Source: a virus. From it: DNA of 64,000 nucleotides. Shown here in pieces: positions 22,119 to 29,890 of this stretch (positions are counted from its first letter, which is position 1; the number at the start of each line of letters is the position of its first letter). The stretch is taken from positions 1 through 64,000 of IMG/VR virus record IMGVR_UViG_3300034064_000792, one strand, 5' to 3'. The notes under the pieces are model-generated. The model saw nothing but the letters and a program-made list of their open reading frames with translations. It had not been told where the DNA came from and did not search any database. The translations under genes were made by a program, and so were the position numbers.

Positions 22119-22319
22119 ATGGAAGTCTACGTTCTGCTCGGACACATCGAATATGAAGATACGATGCTCCTGGGCGTTTATCACACGCAAGAGGATGCTG
22201 AGTTTCACAAGGAAGTGTATATCAACAAACAGGGTATACTCGCATTCGATAGCTACTCGATCGAAAGTCGAGTGATCGGTGCTCGTGCCTTTGGTGAATA
22301 TGATCAGGAGGCTGTATAA
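22119..22319 (+). CDS. Hypothetical protein
   Basis: 66 residues (MEVYVLLGHIEYEDTMLLGV), beta-alpha fold, soluble. Similar in plan to small phage proteins reporting on feeding-type repeats, but no confident family. TGGAGGATTAATC precedes ATG. Confidence 0.65.
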   Translation: MEVYVLLGHIEYEDTMLLGVYHTQEDAEFHKEVYINKQGILAFDSYSIESRVIGARAFGEYDQEAV

Positions 22320-22441
22320 TGTATAATATCCCAGTTCACATCATTGCCCAGATCAACAACTGGGCTGAGCATCAGCTGATTTGGCACGGTGTTTGTGTGT
22401 GGTTATATTCCGATCTTATCTCTAATGCGGAGAACCGTTAA
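22319..22441 (+). CDS. Hypothetical small protein
   Basis: 40 residues (MYNIPVHIIAQINNWAEHQL...), helical. Start and stop both overlap neighbours as TAATG. Not recognised. Confidence 0.55.
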   Translation: MYNIPVHIIAQINNWAEHQLIWHGVCVWLYSDLISNAENR

Positions 22442-22605
22442 TGGCTCAGGACAAGTTTCGTAAGATCATAACTGGATCTAAAGCATACGTAGCCCGTGTC
22501 GCGAAAGAGTGGCAGTTCTATGGCTATGTTGTAGTTAAGTCCAAGCTGTGGAGCGATGGTAAGTATACTATCGTCATGGAGAAGCGGCCCGAGTCAGTTT
22601 TTTAA
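22441..22605 (+). CDS. Hypothetical basic protein
   Basis: 54 residues (MAQDKFRKIITGSKAYVARV), basic, beta-rich. Start overlaps the upstream stop. Not recognised. Confidence 0.6.
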   Translation: MAQDKFRKIITGSKAYVARVAKEWQFYGYVVVKSKLWSDGKYTIVMEKRPESVF

Positions 22606-22614
22606 AAATATCGC

Positions 22615-22643
22615 TTGCCTTTTTTCCGGATCCGGGGTATACT
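22615..22643 (+). promoter_or_regulatory. Early sigma70-like promoter
   Basis: TTGCCT, a 17-nt spacer, TATACT. Only the AATATCGC end of the upstream box is present. Confidence 0.75.
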
Positions 22644-22680
22644 GAGAATAGTTGATAACGCTAGTCGCTGGAGAACTGAG

Positions 22681-22764
22681 ATGGCTGACTTCGACTTTGC
22701 TGTATTTACCCGTGAGACCGAAATCATATGGCTTGGACATATCCTGTGGGAGCACTACCTATGA
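22681..22764 (+). CDS. 27-residue peptide
   Basis: MADFDFAVFTRETEIIWLGH... It lies directly after a strong promoter with GGAGAACTGAG before ATG, and overlaps the next ATG by 4 nt. Its size makes it tentative. Confidence 0.45.
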   Translation: MADFDFAVFTRETEIIWLGHILWEHYL

Positions 22765-22946
22765 CAGCGATCGCGACTGAGGACCAAATCGAACGTATCG
22801 TCGAACGTCAAATGGACAAACTCGACCTACAGTATACCAAGGGTATGCTGACCAACGACGAGTATAACCAAGAGGTGCTTGAGCTTGACCGTTGGGCGAG
22901 AGATCAACATCGACTATCTCGAGCTCGGCAGTATAGAGAATGGTAG
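22761..22946 (+). CDS. Hypothetical charged protein
   Basis: 61 residues, helical and charged (EDQIERIVERQMDKLDLQYT). ATG at 22761 (ATGA overlap) is preferred over the longer in-frame start at 22728. Not recognised. Confidence 0.6.
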   Translation: MTAIATEDQIERIVERQMDKLDLQYTKGMLTNDEYNQEVLELDRWARDQHRLSRARQYREW

Positions 22947-23024
22947 CCCATGTGAATCACTATTCTCTCTGGAGAGCTCTCATGCACTCTCAGAAAAATA
23001 ATATCGCCACCGAGAAGATTTTGC

Positions 23025-23053
23025 TTGACATTGGGCGCTTTTGGTGGTATGAT
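23025..23053 (+). promoter_or_regulatory. sigma70 consensus-like promoter
   Basis: TTGACA, a 17-nt spacer, TATGAT. Confidence 0.7.
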
Positions 23054-23092
23054 GGATACGATGGGTTTCAAACGGATCACTAGGAGATGAAG

Positions 23093-23197
23093 ATGGAATA
23101 TATGGCTCTGTTCGTGCTTGGTATTGCCTATGGATTTTGGATCCAGTTGTATGTGGATGTGATTCGGTATCGTCGAAAGATGTTTTCACGTAAGTAG
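23093..23197 (+). CDS. 34-residue membrane peptide
   Basis: MEYMALFVLGIAYGFWIQLY then a basic tail (RYRRKM). One transmembrane helix. AGGAGATGAAG precedes ATG. The 190 nt after it hold no gene; only a weak AAAAA-TCGG-TTTTT hairpin is seen. Confidence 0.5.
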   Translation: MEYMALFVLGIAYGFWIQLYVDVIRYRRKMFSRK

Positions 23198-23385
23198 GAA
23201 GACATCGAAAAAACGGTCGCACCTTTAGAAAAATCGGGTTTTTGTGGGCGGGGGACCCTAAGCGTTGCATTTATTCCACACACAACCACACGCCTTAAAG
23301 TTCGTCCATAGACTCTCTAAAGGTCACGATGACTTCTAAAAAAATCCGCAACAAAATTTTCACACTTTTAAAGTTCGAGGATAAC

Positions 23386-23607
23386 ATGTCAGTAATCAAG
23401 TGTAAAGTTACTCAGCCATATATTGAACGTTCTCTGTCTGGCGATTTCACATGGCATGTGTATAATGAAAAGACAGGGCATATCGTGGCCTCTACCTATA
23501 ATGAGGAAATGGCGGGAACCATTCTCTTTGCTATAATAGAATCTGGTTATTATAAAGATGAATATGCAATTACCGAATCATGGAAATCACCGGAGCCATT
23601 GGTATGA
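23386..23607 (+). CDS. Hypothetical protein
   Basis: 73 residues (MSVIKCKVTQPYIERSLSGD), beta-rich. GAGGATAAC precedes ATG at 23386, preferred over the in-frame ATG at 23329. Not recognised. Confidence 0.6.
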   Translation: MSVIKCKVTQPYIERSLSGDFTWHVYNEKTGHIVASTYNEEMAGTILFAIIESGYYKDEYAITESWKSPEPLV

Positions 23608-23717
23608 TTGATTTTCTCTGGACCTATGTCTTATGGCCACTGGGTCTCCTGTTGGTTGCGCTTTTGTTCGCTTCGGTGTTCTTTGGTAAAAATGACGATG
23701 ATAGGAATGTGGGGTAA
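23604..23717 (+). CDS. 37-residue membrane peptide
   Basis: One transmembrane helix (VLWPLGLLLVALLFASVFF) and an acidic tail (KNDDDRN). ATGA overlap with the upstream gene. Confidence 0.5.
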   Translation: MIDFLWTYVLWPLGLLLVALLFASVFFGKNDDDRNVG

Positions 23718-23719
23718 TT

Positions 23720-23989
23720 ATGACCAACGAAGAACTTGTGGAACGTCTTCGTAGTGAGACATGTTCTAAGGCTGATATAGAAGAAGCTGCTAATCGAATA
23801 GAAAAGATGAACTACTTTCTTCGACACAATGCTTTTGCCGAAAAGCAATTTGGTGTATACTTCATTTGTGGTGCAGCAGGCGAGAAAGATAAGAATGGTG
23901 TTCCTGAAGAGGTGTATATCTGTCCTGCTTATGGATCAGATGTATCATATGTGTTTACTCGTGGCGGAACATTCGCACCGGAGTGGTAA
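23720..23989 (+). CDS. Conserved phage hypothetical protein, paralogue of the gene at 25260
   Basis: 89 residues. A helical N-terminus is followed by FICGAAGEKDKNGVPEEVYI and CPAYG. The gene at 25260 carries the same YLCGEKGDKNELGLPEEVVI-CPAFG block. Two Cys 20-25 residues apart may bind metal. Function unknown. Confidence 0.65.
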   Translation: MTNEELVERLRSETCSKADIEEAANRIEKMNYFLRHNAFAEKQFGVYFICGAAGEKDKNGVPEEVYICPAYGSDVSYVFTRGGTFAPEW

Positions 23990-24199
23990 ATGACTGATAA
24001 TACAAATTCAAAACTATTCAAAGAGTTTCATAAACAATATGAACATGCGGATTTTGTAGATGAGCTCCTAAAGCATTTACGTCAAGGATTACGATATCTC
24101 GATATGCGCCAAACTCATTATATGGACTTCCCCATGGATAAGGAAATGTATACGTTTTTGATCGATCTGATAGAAGAGAAATATGGAAATGAACATTGA
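23990..24199 (+). CDS. Hypothetical protein
   Basis: 69 residues, helical and charged (KEFHKQYEHADFVDELLKHL), soluble. Starts at the base after the previous stop. Not recognised. Confidence 0.6.
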   Translation: MTDNTNSKLFKEFHKQYEHADFVDELLKHLRQGLRYLDMRQTHYMDFPMDKEMYTFLIDLIEEKYGNEH

Positions 24200-24211
24200 T
24201 ATATATTGTTA

Positions 24212-24319
24212 ATGTATCATTGCTCGCTAGATCCAATCGTGAGTATTGGTGCTGTGAATATGTTATCACTTACATCGGCTCCGCTGATTGCCCTGCTAGT
24301 GACTCCGAATTACGTATAG
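24212..24319 (+). CDS. Possible 35-residue peptide
   Basis: MYHCSLDPIVSIGAVNMLSL... fits the gap between two genes in one reading frame. No clear ribosome-binding site; tentative. Confidence 0.25.
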   Translation: MYHCSLDPIVSIGAVNMLSLTSAPLIALLVTPNYV

Positions 24320-24328
24320 GTGAAATAG

Positions 24329-24541
24329 ATGGTTGCTCTTAAATTTATGATCATATGCTTGGTGGCTTTGACAGTGGGTTTGTTCATTGGGTTTAATATC
24401 GAAATGTTTTCAGGTCCCACTCCATCTGAAGTTTATATGAAGGCATGTCGTGATGCTGGTGGTATTCCAGTTATCGTGGCAAGAGGATCTAATGTCTGTA
24501 TCAATCCTGGTGCTGTCATAAAGGATATGGGTAATGACTGA
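24329..24541 (+). CDS. Small membrane-anchored protein
   Basis: 70 residues. An N-terminal transmembrane helix (FMIICLVALTVGLFIGF) is followed by a 45-residue domain with two Cys (KACRDAGG, SNVCINPG), probably exported and disulphide-linked. Not recognised. Confidence 0.6.
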   Translation: MVALKFMIICLVALTVGLFIGFNIEMFSGPTPSEVYMKACRDAGGIPVIVARGSNVCINPGAVIKDMGND

Positions 24542-24722
24542 TTATACTAAACTCAGCGATGAAGAACTTTCAGTTCAGTTTGAAATTCTCTGGGCCAGGT
24601 ATATGTATTACCAGGCTGCTGAAGGTAATTGGAATCAAGAAACAGAGGCTCGTGGTAGAGCTACTAAGCAATACTGGGAATGTTTAGCAGAATGCAAGGA
24701 ACGTGGGCTTGAGGTGTATTAG
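24534..24722 (+). CDS. Hypothetical helical protein
   Basis: 62 residues (MTDYTKLSDEELSVQFEILW), helical. Overlaps the upstream gene by 8 nt. Not recognised. Confidence 0.6.
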   Translation: MTDYTKLSDEELSVQFEILWARYMYYQAAEGNWNQETEARGRATKQYWECLAECKERGLEVY

Positions 24723-24975
24723 AAAATATAACATAAGCTCAATGCTTAATCCTCTGATCGCCATGCCGAAAGGAGCGAAGATACTCAAACTTGCGAATAA
24801 AAAGTCAAACCCCTTTATTTGGGCAGAGGTGGATACTTCGAAACCGATTGTAAAAAGATTAGTTCGAACTTTTGAGACTGACCAAGAATTGCCAGATGAG
24901 CCAGGTCTCTACTTGGGCACTGTGGAGGTTCTTGGTATGATCTTTCATTGTTTCGATGGTGGAGAGCGAATGTAG
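24709..24975 (+). CDS. DUF7352-like phage protein
   Basis: 88 residues. The central IAMPKGAKILKL, FIWAEVD and YLGTVEV...GMIFHCFDGG match a common phage beta-fold family whose members start with a short (K/R)YxI strand. That favours TTG at 24709 (LRCIRKYNI, AAGGA eight bases upstream) or GTG at 24703 over the internal ATG. Function unknown. Confidence 0.65.
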   Translation: MRCIRKYNISSMLNPLIAMPKGAKILKLANKKSNPFIWAEVDTSKPIVKRLVRTFETDQELPDEPGLYLGTVEVLGMIFHCFDGGERM

Positions 24976-24985
24976 ACCGTCTCTA

Positions 24986-24993
24986 TATAAATA
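24986..24993 (+). promoter_or_regulatory. T4-type late promoter box
   Basis: Exact TATAAATA, 27 nt before the gene at 25020. Confidence 0.5.
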
Positions 24994-25019
24994 CCTTGTC
25001 TTAGTATAAGGAGATAATT

Positions 25020-25247
25020 ATGACTGTTAGTAAAAAAGAAATTGTAGAACGTATTGATGCTCTAAAGAAATGGCAAGAACTTAATTCGGAAAAAATTAAT
25101 TCTGAACCGTTCGTTGAAGGATATAATTCTGCTGTTAACTCTGAAATTCTATTTCTTACTGAGCAATTAGGAGCTATACTAGAAGTATCTGAAGATGTGG
25201 TAGAAACGAAACGTCCTTCTAGATCGAGAAAGACTCCTACTCAATAA
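25020..25247 (+). CDS. Hypothetical protein
   Basis: 75 residues, helical, with a basic C-terminus (KRPSRSRKTPTQ). AAGGAGATAATT precedes ATG. Not recognised. Confidence 0.6.
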   Translation: MTVSKKEIVERIDALKKWQELNSEKINSEPFVEGYNSAVNSEILFLTEQLGAILEVSEDVVETKRPSRSRKTPTQ

Positions 25248-25259
25248 AAAGGATTGATT

Positions 25260-25511
25260 ATGAGCGAAAAATTGACAAATGATGAAAGAAAAAAATACAT
25301 AGACCATATTGAAACGCTTCAAGAAGAAAATGCATTCATGAAAAAGGTTCTAAAACACATTTTTCCCGAAAAATCTGATGCATACTATCTTTGCGGAGAA
25401 AAAGGTGATAAAAATGAGCTTGGGCTTCCGGAAGAAGTTGTAATTTGTCCTGCGTTTGGTAAACAAGAACTAGTTACATACAAAAGGCAAGAAGGAGAAA
25501 CCAATGGCTAA
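25260..25511 (+). CDS. Paralogue of the gene at 23720
   Basis: 83 residues. Coiled-coil N-terminus (IETLQEENAFMKKVLKHIF), then the shared Cys-containing block ending CPAFG. ATG at 25260 follows AAGGATTGATT. Function unknown. Confidence 0.65.
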   Translation: MSEKLTNDERKKYIDHIETLQEENAFMKKVLKHIFPEKSDAYYLCGEKGDKNELGLPEEVVICPAFGKQELVTYKRQEGETNG

Positions 25512-25692
25512 GGAAAAAAAGTATACTCAGTCGAAGGTTTTTGAGTTTAAACCCGCTGAAAACATCACCGAAGCCGAAATTATTGAATTATCCGAGCTAA
25601 TTCGCATCGGAGTAAGCGGAGAGATCCTAGATAAGGCCTCTCCAAACCTAAAAAAGCACTTTTTTGAGGTAAAAGACAAAAAAGCTGCGTAA
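25504..25692 (+). CDS. Hypothetical protein
   Basis: 62 residues, helical (NITEAEIIELSELIRIGVSG), soluble. Overlaps the upstream gene by 8 nt after AAGGAGAAACC. Not recognised. Confidence 0.6.
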   Translation: MAKEKKYTQSKVFEFKPAENITEAEIIELSELIRIGVSGEILDKASPNLKKHFFEVKDKKAA

Positions 25693-25709
25693 TTAGTGGA
25701 GTATTTGTA

Positions 25710-25865
25710 ATGAAATTGATTGCTGCGATCGTTTATATGTGCATTGCTGGTGTTTGCACCGAACAGCACGTCGAAATCGAGCCCAAAGCATGCAAAATTG
25801 GCACTCTTCATGGTAAAGTAATGGGAACTGACGCCAAATTTGGTGTTCGATGCCAGGGATCATAG
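25710..25865 (+). CDS. Small Cys-containing exported peptide
   Basis: 51 residues. Hydrophobic start (MKLIAAIVYMCIAGVC) and a tail with further Cys (PKACKIG, VRCQG). Similar in plan to the peptide at 19663. Overlap of this peptide and the next gene's longer in-frame start supports the shorter start there. Confidence 0.5.
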   Translation: MKLIAAIVYMCIAGVCTEQHVEIEPKACKIGTLHGKVMGTDAKFGVRCQGS

Positions 25866-25867
25866 TC

Positions 25868-26188
25868 ATGAGTGCTAAAATTATCCCCTTTCCTAAAACG
25901 CAAAAGCAGTTAGAAGTAGAAACTATGAAAGACTTTGTTAATAAAGCAAAGACTGTGATTGCTCAATCTATTGCTGAAGACATGAAGCGTTATGATGTCC
26001 CTAATGTTTTTGGTGTTCCGGTTGAAGATCCAAAAACTCGTGGCCAATACCAGAATATTTTAAAACAGTTTTTAGATCCTGAAGATTATATGGATATTCT
26101 TTGTGGAATTATGGACCGAGATCATTATGATGCGCTTGAGCGTCCTCTTCAAAAGATTATCGATGCATACTATTCGTTCCCAAAATGA
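25868..26188 (+). CDS. Hypothetical protein
   Basis: 106 residues, mainly helical (MKDFVNKAKTVIAQSIAEDM). ATG at 25868 chosen because the in-frame alternative at 25850 lies within the upstream gene with no ribosome-binding site. Not recognised. Confidence 0.6.
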   Translation: MSAKIIPFPKTQKQLEVETMKDFVNKAKTVIAQSIAEDMKRYDVPNVFGVPVEDPKTRGQYQNILKQFLDPEDYMDILCGIMDRDHYDALERPLQKIIDAYYSFPK

Positions 26189-26367
26189 GTGAAAGAAAAA
26201 GAGTTTTTCTAGAAACTCTGTTCATTTTTGGGTTTATAACAATTCCCTATTTGGATGCAATATATATAACACCAGGTATTAAAGAATCTGGTATTCGTAT
26301 GGAAATCCAGTGCCACGATGACCCTAAAAATTGTTGGATTCAAAACAAGGACAAACGACATGCATGA
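26185..26367 (+). CDS. Hypothetical membrane-anchored protein
   Basis: 60 residues. Hydrophobic segment (VFLETLFIFGFITIPYLDAI) then an exported-looking tail with Cys. ATGA overlap with the upstream gene. Not recognised. Confidence 0.55.
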   Translation: MSERKRVFLETLFIFGFITIPYLDAIYITPGIKESGIRMEIQCHDDPKNCWIQNKDKRHA

Positions 26368-26572
26368 TTGGCAGTATACTAATCAGTTTTTTCTCGAAGG
26401 CAGAAATCATTATGATTCGGGTGGATCAATTAAAGATTGTCCATATAACTATTTAATAGTAGATCAGAGTAACGAAAAACTCGTGCAGTCTGAACATTAT
26501 CGAGAAAGAGAGTGGTATGCTGGGTTCCATCAAGCATTTTTAGATTCTCTCGAAGCCAAAAAAATCGCTTGA
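26360..26572 (+). CDS. RMF/CrpP-like protein (ribosome modulation factor fold)
   Basis: 70 residues. The spacing FFLEGRNHYDSGG...CPYN...REREWYAGFHQAF matches the RMF pattern (G-x-A-x3-G, CPY, then W-x2-G-x3-A). RMF dimerises and inactivates ribosomes in stationary phase. CrpP-type relatives have other reported roles. Overlaps the upstream gene by 8 nt. Fold assignment by motif only. Confidence 0.55.
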   Translation: MHDWQYTNQFFLEGRNHYDSGGSIKDCPYNYLIVDQSNEKLVQSEHYREREWYAGFHQAFLDSLEAKKIA

Positions 26573-26597
26573 CTTTTTAAAAATACCGAGCTATACT
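26569..26597 (+). promoter_or_regulatory. Early sigma70-like promoter
   Basis: TTGACT, a 17-nt spacer, TATACT. The upstream gene's TGA is within the -35. Confidence 0.75.
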
Positions 26598-26631
26598 ATG
26601 TTTATGATGGTTGATGTGAAGGAGATGTGTT

Positions 26632-27609
26632 ATGGCTCACGAAATTGAATTTGTTGATGGTATCGCTCAAATGGCATATGCTGGGGCTGTTCCTTGGCAT
26701 GGTCTAGGCGTAAAGGTTCCGGCTGATCTTACGCCGGAACAGATGCTCGAGGCTGCTGGTTTGGACTGGGTGGTGCAGAAGTTTCCGACTTTTGCTATTC
26801 TCGACGAAAATGATCCGGATAGCGTAATCGAGACAAAGCAGTCTGCTCTTGTTCGTATGAAGGATAAGAAGCTGCTCGATGTCGTCTCTGACGATTGGAA
26901 CCCTGTTCAGAACGCCGAGGCTTTCGACTTCTTCAACGAATTCGTTATGGCTGGCGATATGGAGATGCATACTGCTGGCTCTCTGAAGGGCGGACAGATC
27001 GTTTGGGGTCTTGCCAAGGTTAAGGAGTCATTTGAACTCTTTAAGGGCGATCAGATCGATTCCTATCTTCTGTTCTCTAATTTCCATAAGTATGGGTTTT
27101 CTACAGACGTTCGGTTCACTCCGATCCGTGTAGTTTGTAATAATACTCTTACCTTGTCTCTCAGCTCGTCGGTAGAACGGATGGCTAAGATTTCTCACCG
27201 TAAGCAGTTTAATCCTGCTAACGTAAAGGATATGCTTGGTATTGCTACCGATAAGCTGCAGAAGTATAAGGAGATGGCTCAGTTTCTTGGGTCTAAGAAG
27301 GCTAAGACCGAGTCAATTGTCGAATACTTTGAGCGTATCTTTCCGCTTGCTGGTGCGACTACCGAAGATAAGGCAGAAGGTAAGCGTTCGAAGAATGCCA
27401 ATATTGCTCTTGGTATTCTTGATACGCAGCCTGGTAGCGAGTATGCTCAGGGAAGCTGGTGGCAGCCGTTTAATGCTGTTACTTTTATGACCGATCATGT
27501 TCTCGGTCGTTCAGCTGACACTCGTCTCCAGTCTGCTTGGTATGGTTACAACAAGGGTCTAAAGACAAAGGCTCTTGAACTCGCTGTTGAGATGGCCGAA
27601 GCCGCTTGA
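26632..27609 (+). CDS. DUF932 phage/plasmid-like protein (TIGR03299)
   Basis: 325 residues. The N-terminal AYAGAVPWHGLGVKVP is the family signature. The central RFTPIRVVCNNTLTLSL and a C-terminal GSWWQPFNAVTFMTDH are also typical. The family is common in phages and plasmids without a proven function. Own strong promoter and AAGGAGATGTGTT ribosome-binding site suggest high early expression. Confidence 0.85.
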   Translation: MAHEIEFVDGIAQMAYAGAVPWHGLGVKVPADLTPEQMLEAAGLDWVVQKFPTFAILDENDPDSVIETKQSALVRMKDKKLLDVVSDDWNPVQNAEAFDFFNEFVMAGDMEMHTAGSLKGGQIVWGLAKVKESFELFKGDQIDSYLLFSNFHKYGFSTDVRFTPIRVVCNNTLTLSLSSSVERMAKISHRKQFNPANVKDMLGIATDKLQKYKEMAQFLGSKKAKTESIVEYFERIFPLAGATTEDKAEGKRSKNANIALGILDTQPGSEYAQGSWWQPFNAVTFMTDHVLGRSADTRLQSAWYGYNKGLKTKALELAVEMAEAA

Positions 27610-27634
27610 CTTTTAATAAAAACTAAGTTATAAT
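27606..27634 (+). promoter_or_regulatory. Early sigma70-like promoter
   Basis: TTGACT, a 17-nt spacer, TATAAT. The -35 contains the DUF932 gene's stop codon. Confidence 0.75.
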
Positions 27635-27656
27635 TCTATATAACTTGGAGGATAAC

Positions 27657-28787
27657 ATGGCTCGTCGCGCTGCTCTTATTAAACGTAAACCGAAGATTAC
27701 TCGCACGACTCGTTCGGAGCAGTATATCATTAATAAGAAGCATCTGGGCGACGAGCCAATTTTCACGAAGCCTCTTACAAAGGTAGATTACATCTACGCT
27801 CTGAATTGGTATAACTATATGTGCACCAATACAGAGGCCAAAGAATATATTGTAGAATATCTTAAAAATCTTGGCCGTGTGCTCGAGGCTAAACAGTTCA
27901 AGTCTGTTCCTGACAATCTTGTGCCGACAACTGTGGCATGGATTTGTCGTATGTTGTCTAAAGGATATAAACTTCCTACTGATACCGCTGAATATATCAA
28001 TCAACGCATCAAAGAAACATATAAATACATTCAGGAACCCAAGGAAGAAAGTAGTAAGCCGACGGTTTCTATTCAAGATCGCATGCGCGAGCGTACACAC
28101 GATATTCTCGGTGAAATTGAGGGAATGATAGACGACTACATCTACAATAATGTAGAATTTTCTCTTTATGAGTGGCTGCAGTCTAATAACATTCCTGCCG
28201 CCTATGCTACTTCTATCATCTCCAAATTTACCCCAGTCTTAGACGAATTGCTGCAAGCATATGAGGGTAAATGTGAACAACTCAAAGAAGGTTATCGTCA
28301 TCTCAAGAAAACCGAGATCAAAAATCTCGTCACATTCTACAATACTCTCATCGAAGATGCAGAGAGATATTGTTCGAACACGAAAAAAGTTAAGAAAGCT
28401 CGTAAGCCAAGAACGATCTCGGTCGAAAAGAAAGTCAAGAATCTCAAGTTCCAAAAGGAAGATGCAACTTACAAACTTGCTTCGGTTAGTCCAGAGAAAA
28501 TTATTGGTGCGCAGGAATTGTGGACGTTTAATTCGAAATACAAAACTGTCACGGTATTGCGTGCGATCGATCGTGGCGGGTTACAAATTAAGGGAACTAG
28601 CATTACAAACTTTGACGAAGTTAATTCTATTACGAGATCTTTGGGGCGTAAAGACCCGAACGAAGTGGTCAAGCGCATACTTGAGGGTGGAAAACTTGTT
28701 CTCCGAAAAGTCCTTGACGATTTCAAGACGGAAAAGCCTCTTGCGTATCGCATCAACGAAAACACTATCCTGTTGAGGATTATATAA
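27657..28787 (+). CDS. Hypothetical basic protein
   Basis: 376 residues, strongly basic at the N-terminus (MARRAALIKRKPKITRTTRS) and mid-region (KKVKKARKPR), otherwise helical. The C-terminal 100 residues look alpha/beta (ELWTFNSKYKTVTVLRAIDR). Not recognised. Basic tracts suggest nucleic-acid binding (inference). ATG at 27657 follows TTGGAGGATAAC. Confidence 0.7.
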   Translation: MARRAALIKRKPKITRTTRSEQYIINKKHLGDEPIFTKPLTKVDYIYALNWYNYMCTNTEAKEYIVEYLKNLGRVLEAKQFKSVPDNLVPTTVAWICRMLSKGYKLPTDTAEYINQRIKETYKYIQEPKEESSKPTVSIQDRMRERTHDILGEIEGMIDDYIYNNVEFSLYEWLQSNNIPAAYATSIISKFTPVLDELLQAYEGKCEQLKEGYRHLKKTEIKNLVTFYNTLIEDAERYCSNTKKVKKARKPRTISVEKKVKNLKFQKEDATYKLASVSPEKIIGAQELWTFNSKYKTVTVLRAIDRGGLQIKGTSITNFDEVNSITRSLGRKDPNEVVKRILEGGKLVLRKVLDDFKTEKPLAYRINENTILLRII

Positions 28788-28984
28788 TGAGCGATCTTAA
28801 CGAAGACAAAGTCTATGACTTGATTGTTGTAGCAAGATTCCTGCTATGGTATCAGAAGGAAAATCCTGATGCTGTGTGGGGAGGAGAAAAGATTGAAGAA
28901 GTAATTGATTCTTTCTCCAGTTTAACTGGATTCGATATTGCTTTGTTACAGAATATCGCATCCTTCAAAAGTAAAGGAAAATAA
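28787..28984 (+). CDS. Hypothetical protein
   Basis: 65 residues, acidic and helical (YDLIVVARFLLWYQKENPDA). TAATG-type overlap with the upstream gene. Not recognised. Confidence 0.6.
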   Translation: MSDLNEDKVYDLIVVARFLLWYQKENPDAVWGGEKIEEVIDSFSSLTGFDIALLQNIASFKSKGK

Positions 28985-28985
28985 G

Positions 28986-29180
28986 ATGAACAAGATTATC
29001 TTATCAACCGTTGCTGCCATGCTTATGGGTGGTAGTGCATTTGCTGGCGACGTTATTGCGCCTCCAGTTTCAAAGTATGTAGAAGAAACTCCTCTGCCTC
29101 CAAAGCGTCCTACCAATTTTGGTAAGACTGACAATCAGAAGGTTGCACAGAAGGTTCAGGAAGTAACCGCAAGGAAGTAA
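28986..29180 (+). CDS. Small exported protein
   Basis: 64 residues. Signal peptide MNKIILSTVAAMLMGGSAFA, then a Pro-rich mature part (ETPLPPKRPTNFG). ATG at 28986 is required for the signal peptide. Probably periplasmic. Not recognised. Confidence 0.65.
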   Translation: MNKIILSTVAAMLMGGSAFAGDVIAPPVSKYVEETPLPPKRPTNFGKTDNQKVAQKVQEVTARK

Positions 29181-29182
29181 TT

Positions 29183-29533
29183 ATGAAAAATATCATGTAT
29201 AGCGTGATGGTTGCTTCAATGTTATCTGGCTCTGCTCTAGCAGCAGAGTCAGAATTGAAGTGCTATGAAAATAAAGTTTTCATGAAAATGATCGACGATA
29301 AGAATCTTTCTACCATTTATAATGGTTTCAAGGATGATAACCGAGTTTCTGAGATCATGATGTCTAAAGAAAGATATATCTACGTTGTAGAATATGATAA
29401 GGCGACTGATGGTAATGCTTTTGCTGCTAAGCAGTATTGCGTTACAACAATTCTAAAAAACGTAACATTCAACGAATCTGCTATTGAATATCTTTACCAG
29501 CTTCTGGAAAAAGTGAGAGGTCAAAAGACATGA
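29183..29533 (+). CDS. Exported protein
   Basis: 116 residues. Signal peptide cut after ALA (about residue 21), mature region with two Cys. Not recognised. One of four consecutive exported or envelope products. Confidence 0.65.
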   Translation: MKNIMYSVMVASMLSGSALAAESELKCYENKVFMKMIDDKNLSTIYNGFKDDNRVSEIMMSKERYIYVVEYDKATDGNAFAAKQYCVTTILKNVTFNESAIEYLYQLLEKVRGQKT

Positions 29534-29814
29534 GCATTCTTGGGCCAGATGGTGGTGTAACTTTCAGCGTTACAGGTAAACAGAATAAAGACCCGATTAC
29601 AGATATTCGCATGGTGATGTTCCCTAAGATGATGGTTCATCCAGAAACCAAACAGATGGTAATGGTTCCTATGCAGGATCTTCAATATCAACGTCAGGGT
29701 TCTACAGAATGGTTTTCTGTGGCCATTCACGAAACTGACAAGCATGAATTCAATCCGGAGAATAAAAATGAAGAAGTATCTACTAGTAATTCTAGCGGGG
29801 TTATCCTTTCTTAG
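29530..29814 (+). CDS. Hypothetical protein
   Basis: 94 residues, beta-rich (GGVTFSVTGKQNKDPITDIR), Met-rich centre, soluble. ATGA overlap with the upstream gene. Not recognised. Confidence 0.6.
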   Translation: MSILGPDGGVTFSVTGKQNKDPITDIRMVMFPKMMVHPETKQMVMVPMQDLQYQRQGSTEWFSVAIHETDKHEFNPENKNEEVSTSNSSGVILS

Positions 29815-29890
29815 TTTGGTTGGTTGTTCAGCGCTCGGAACAGTCGTCAAGTGCTCTGTACGGGATAGTAGTAATAGACCGTGCCAGTGA
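29768..29890 (+). CDS. Small lipoprotein
   Basis: 40 residues. Signal peptide with lipobox LVGC (Cys 20), mature part only about 20 residues. Overlaps the upstream gene by 47 nt in another frame. The short size resembles entry-exclusion or o-spanin-type lipoproteins, but nothing further supports either. Confidence 0.6.
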   Translation: MKKYLLVILAGLSFLSLVGCSALGTVVKCSVRDSSNRPCQ

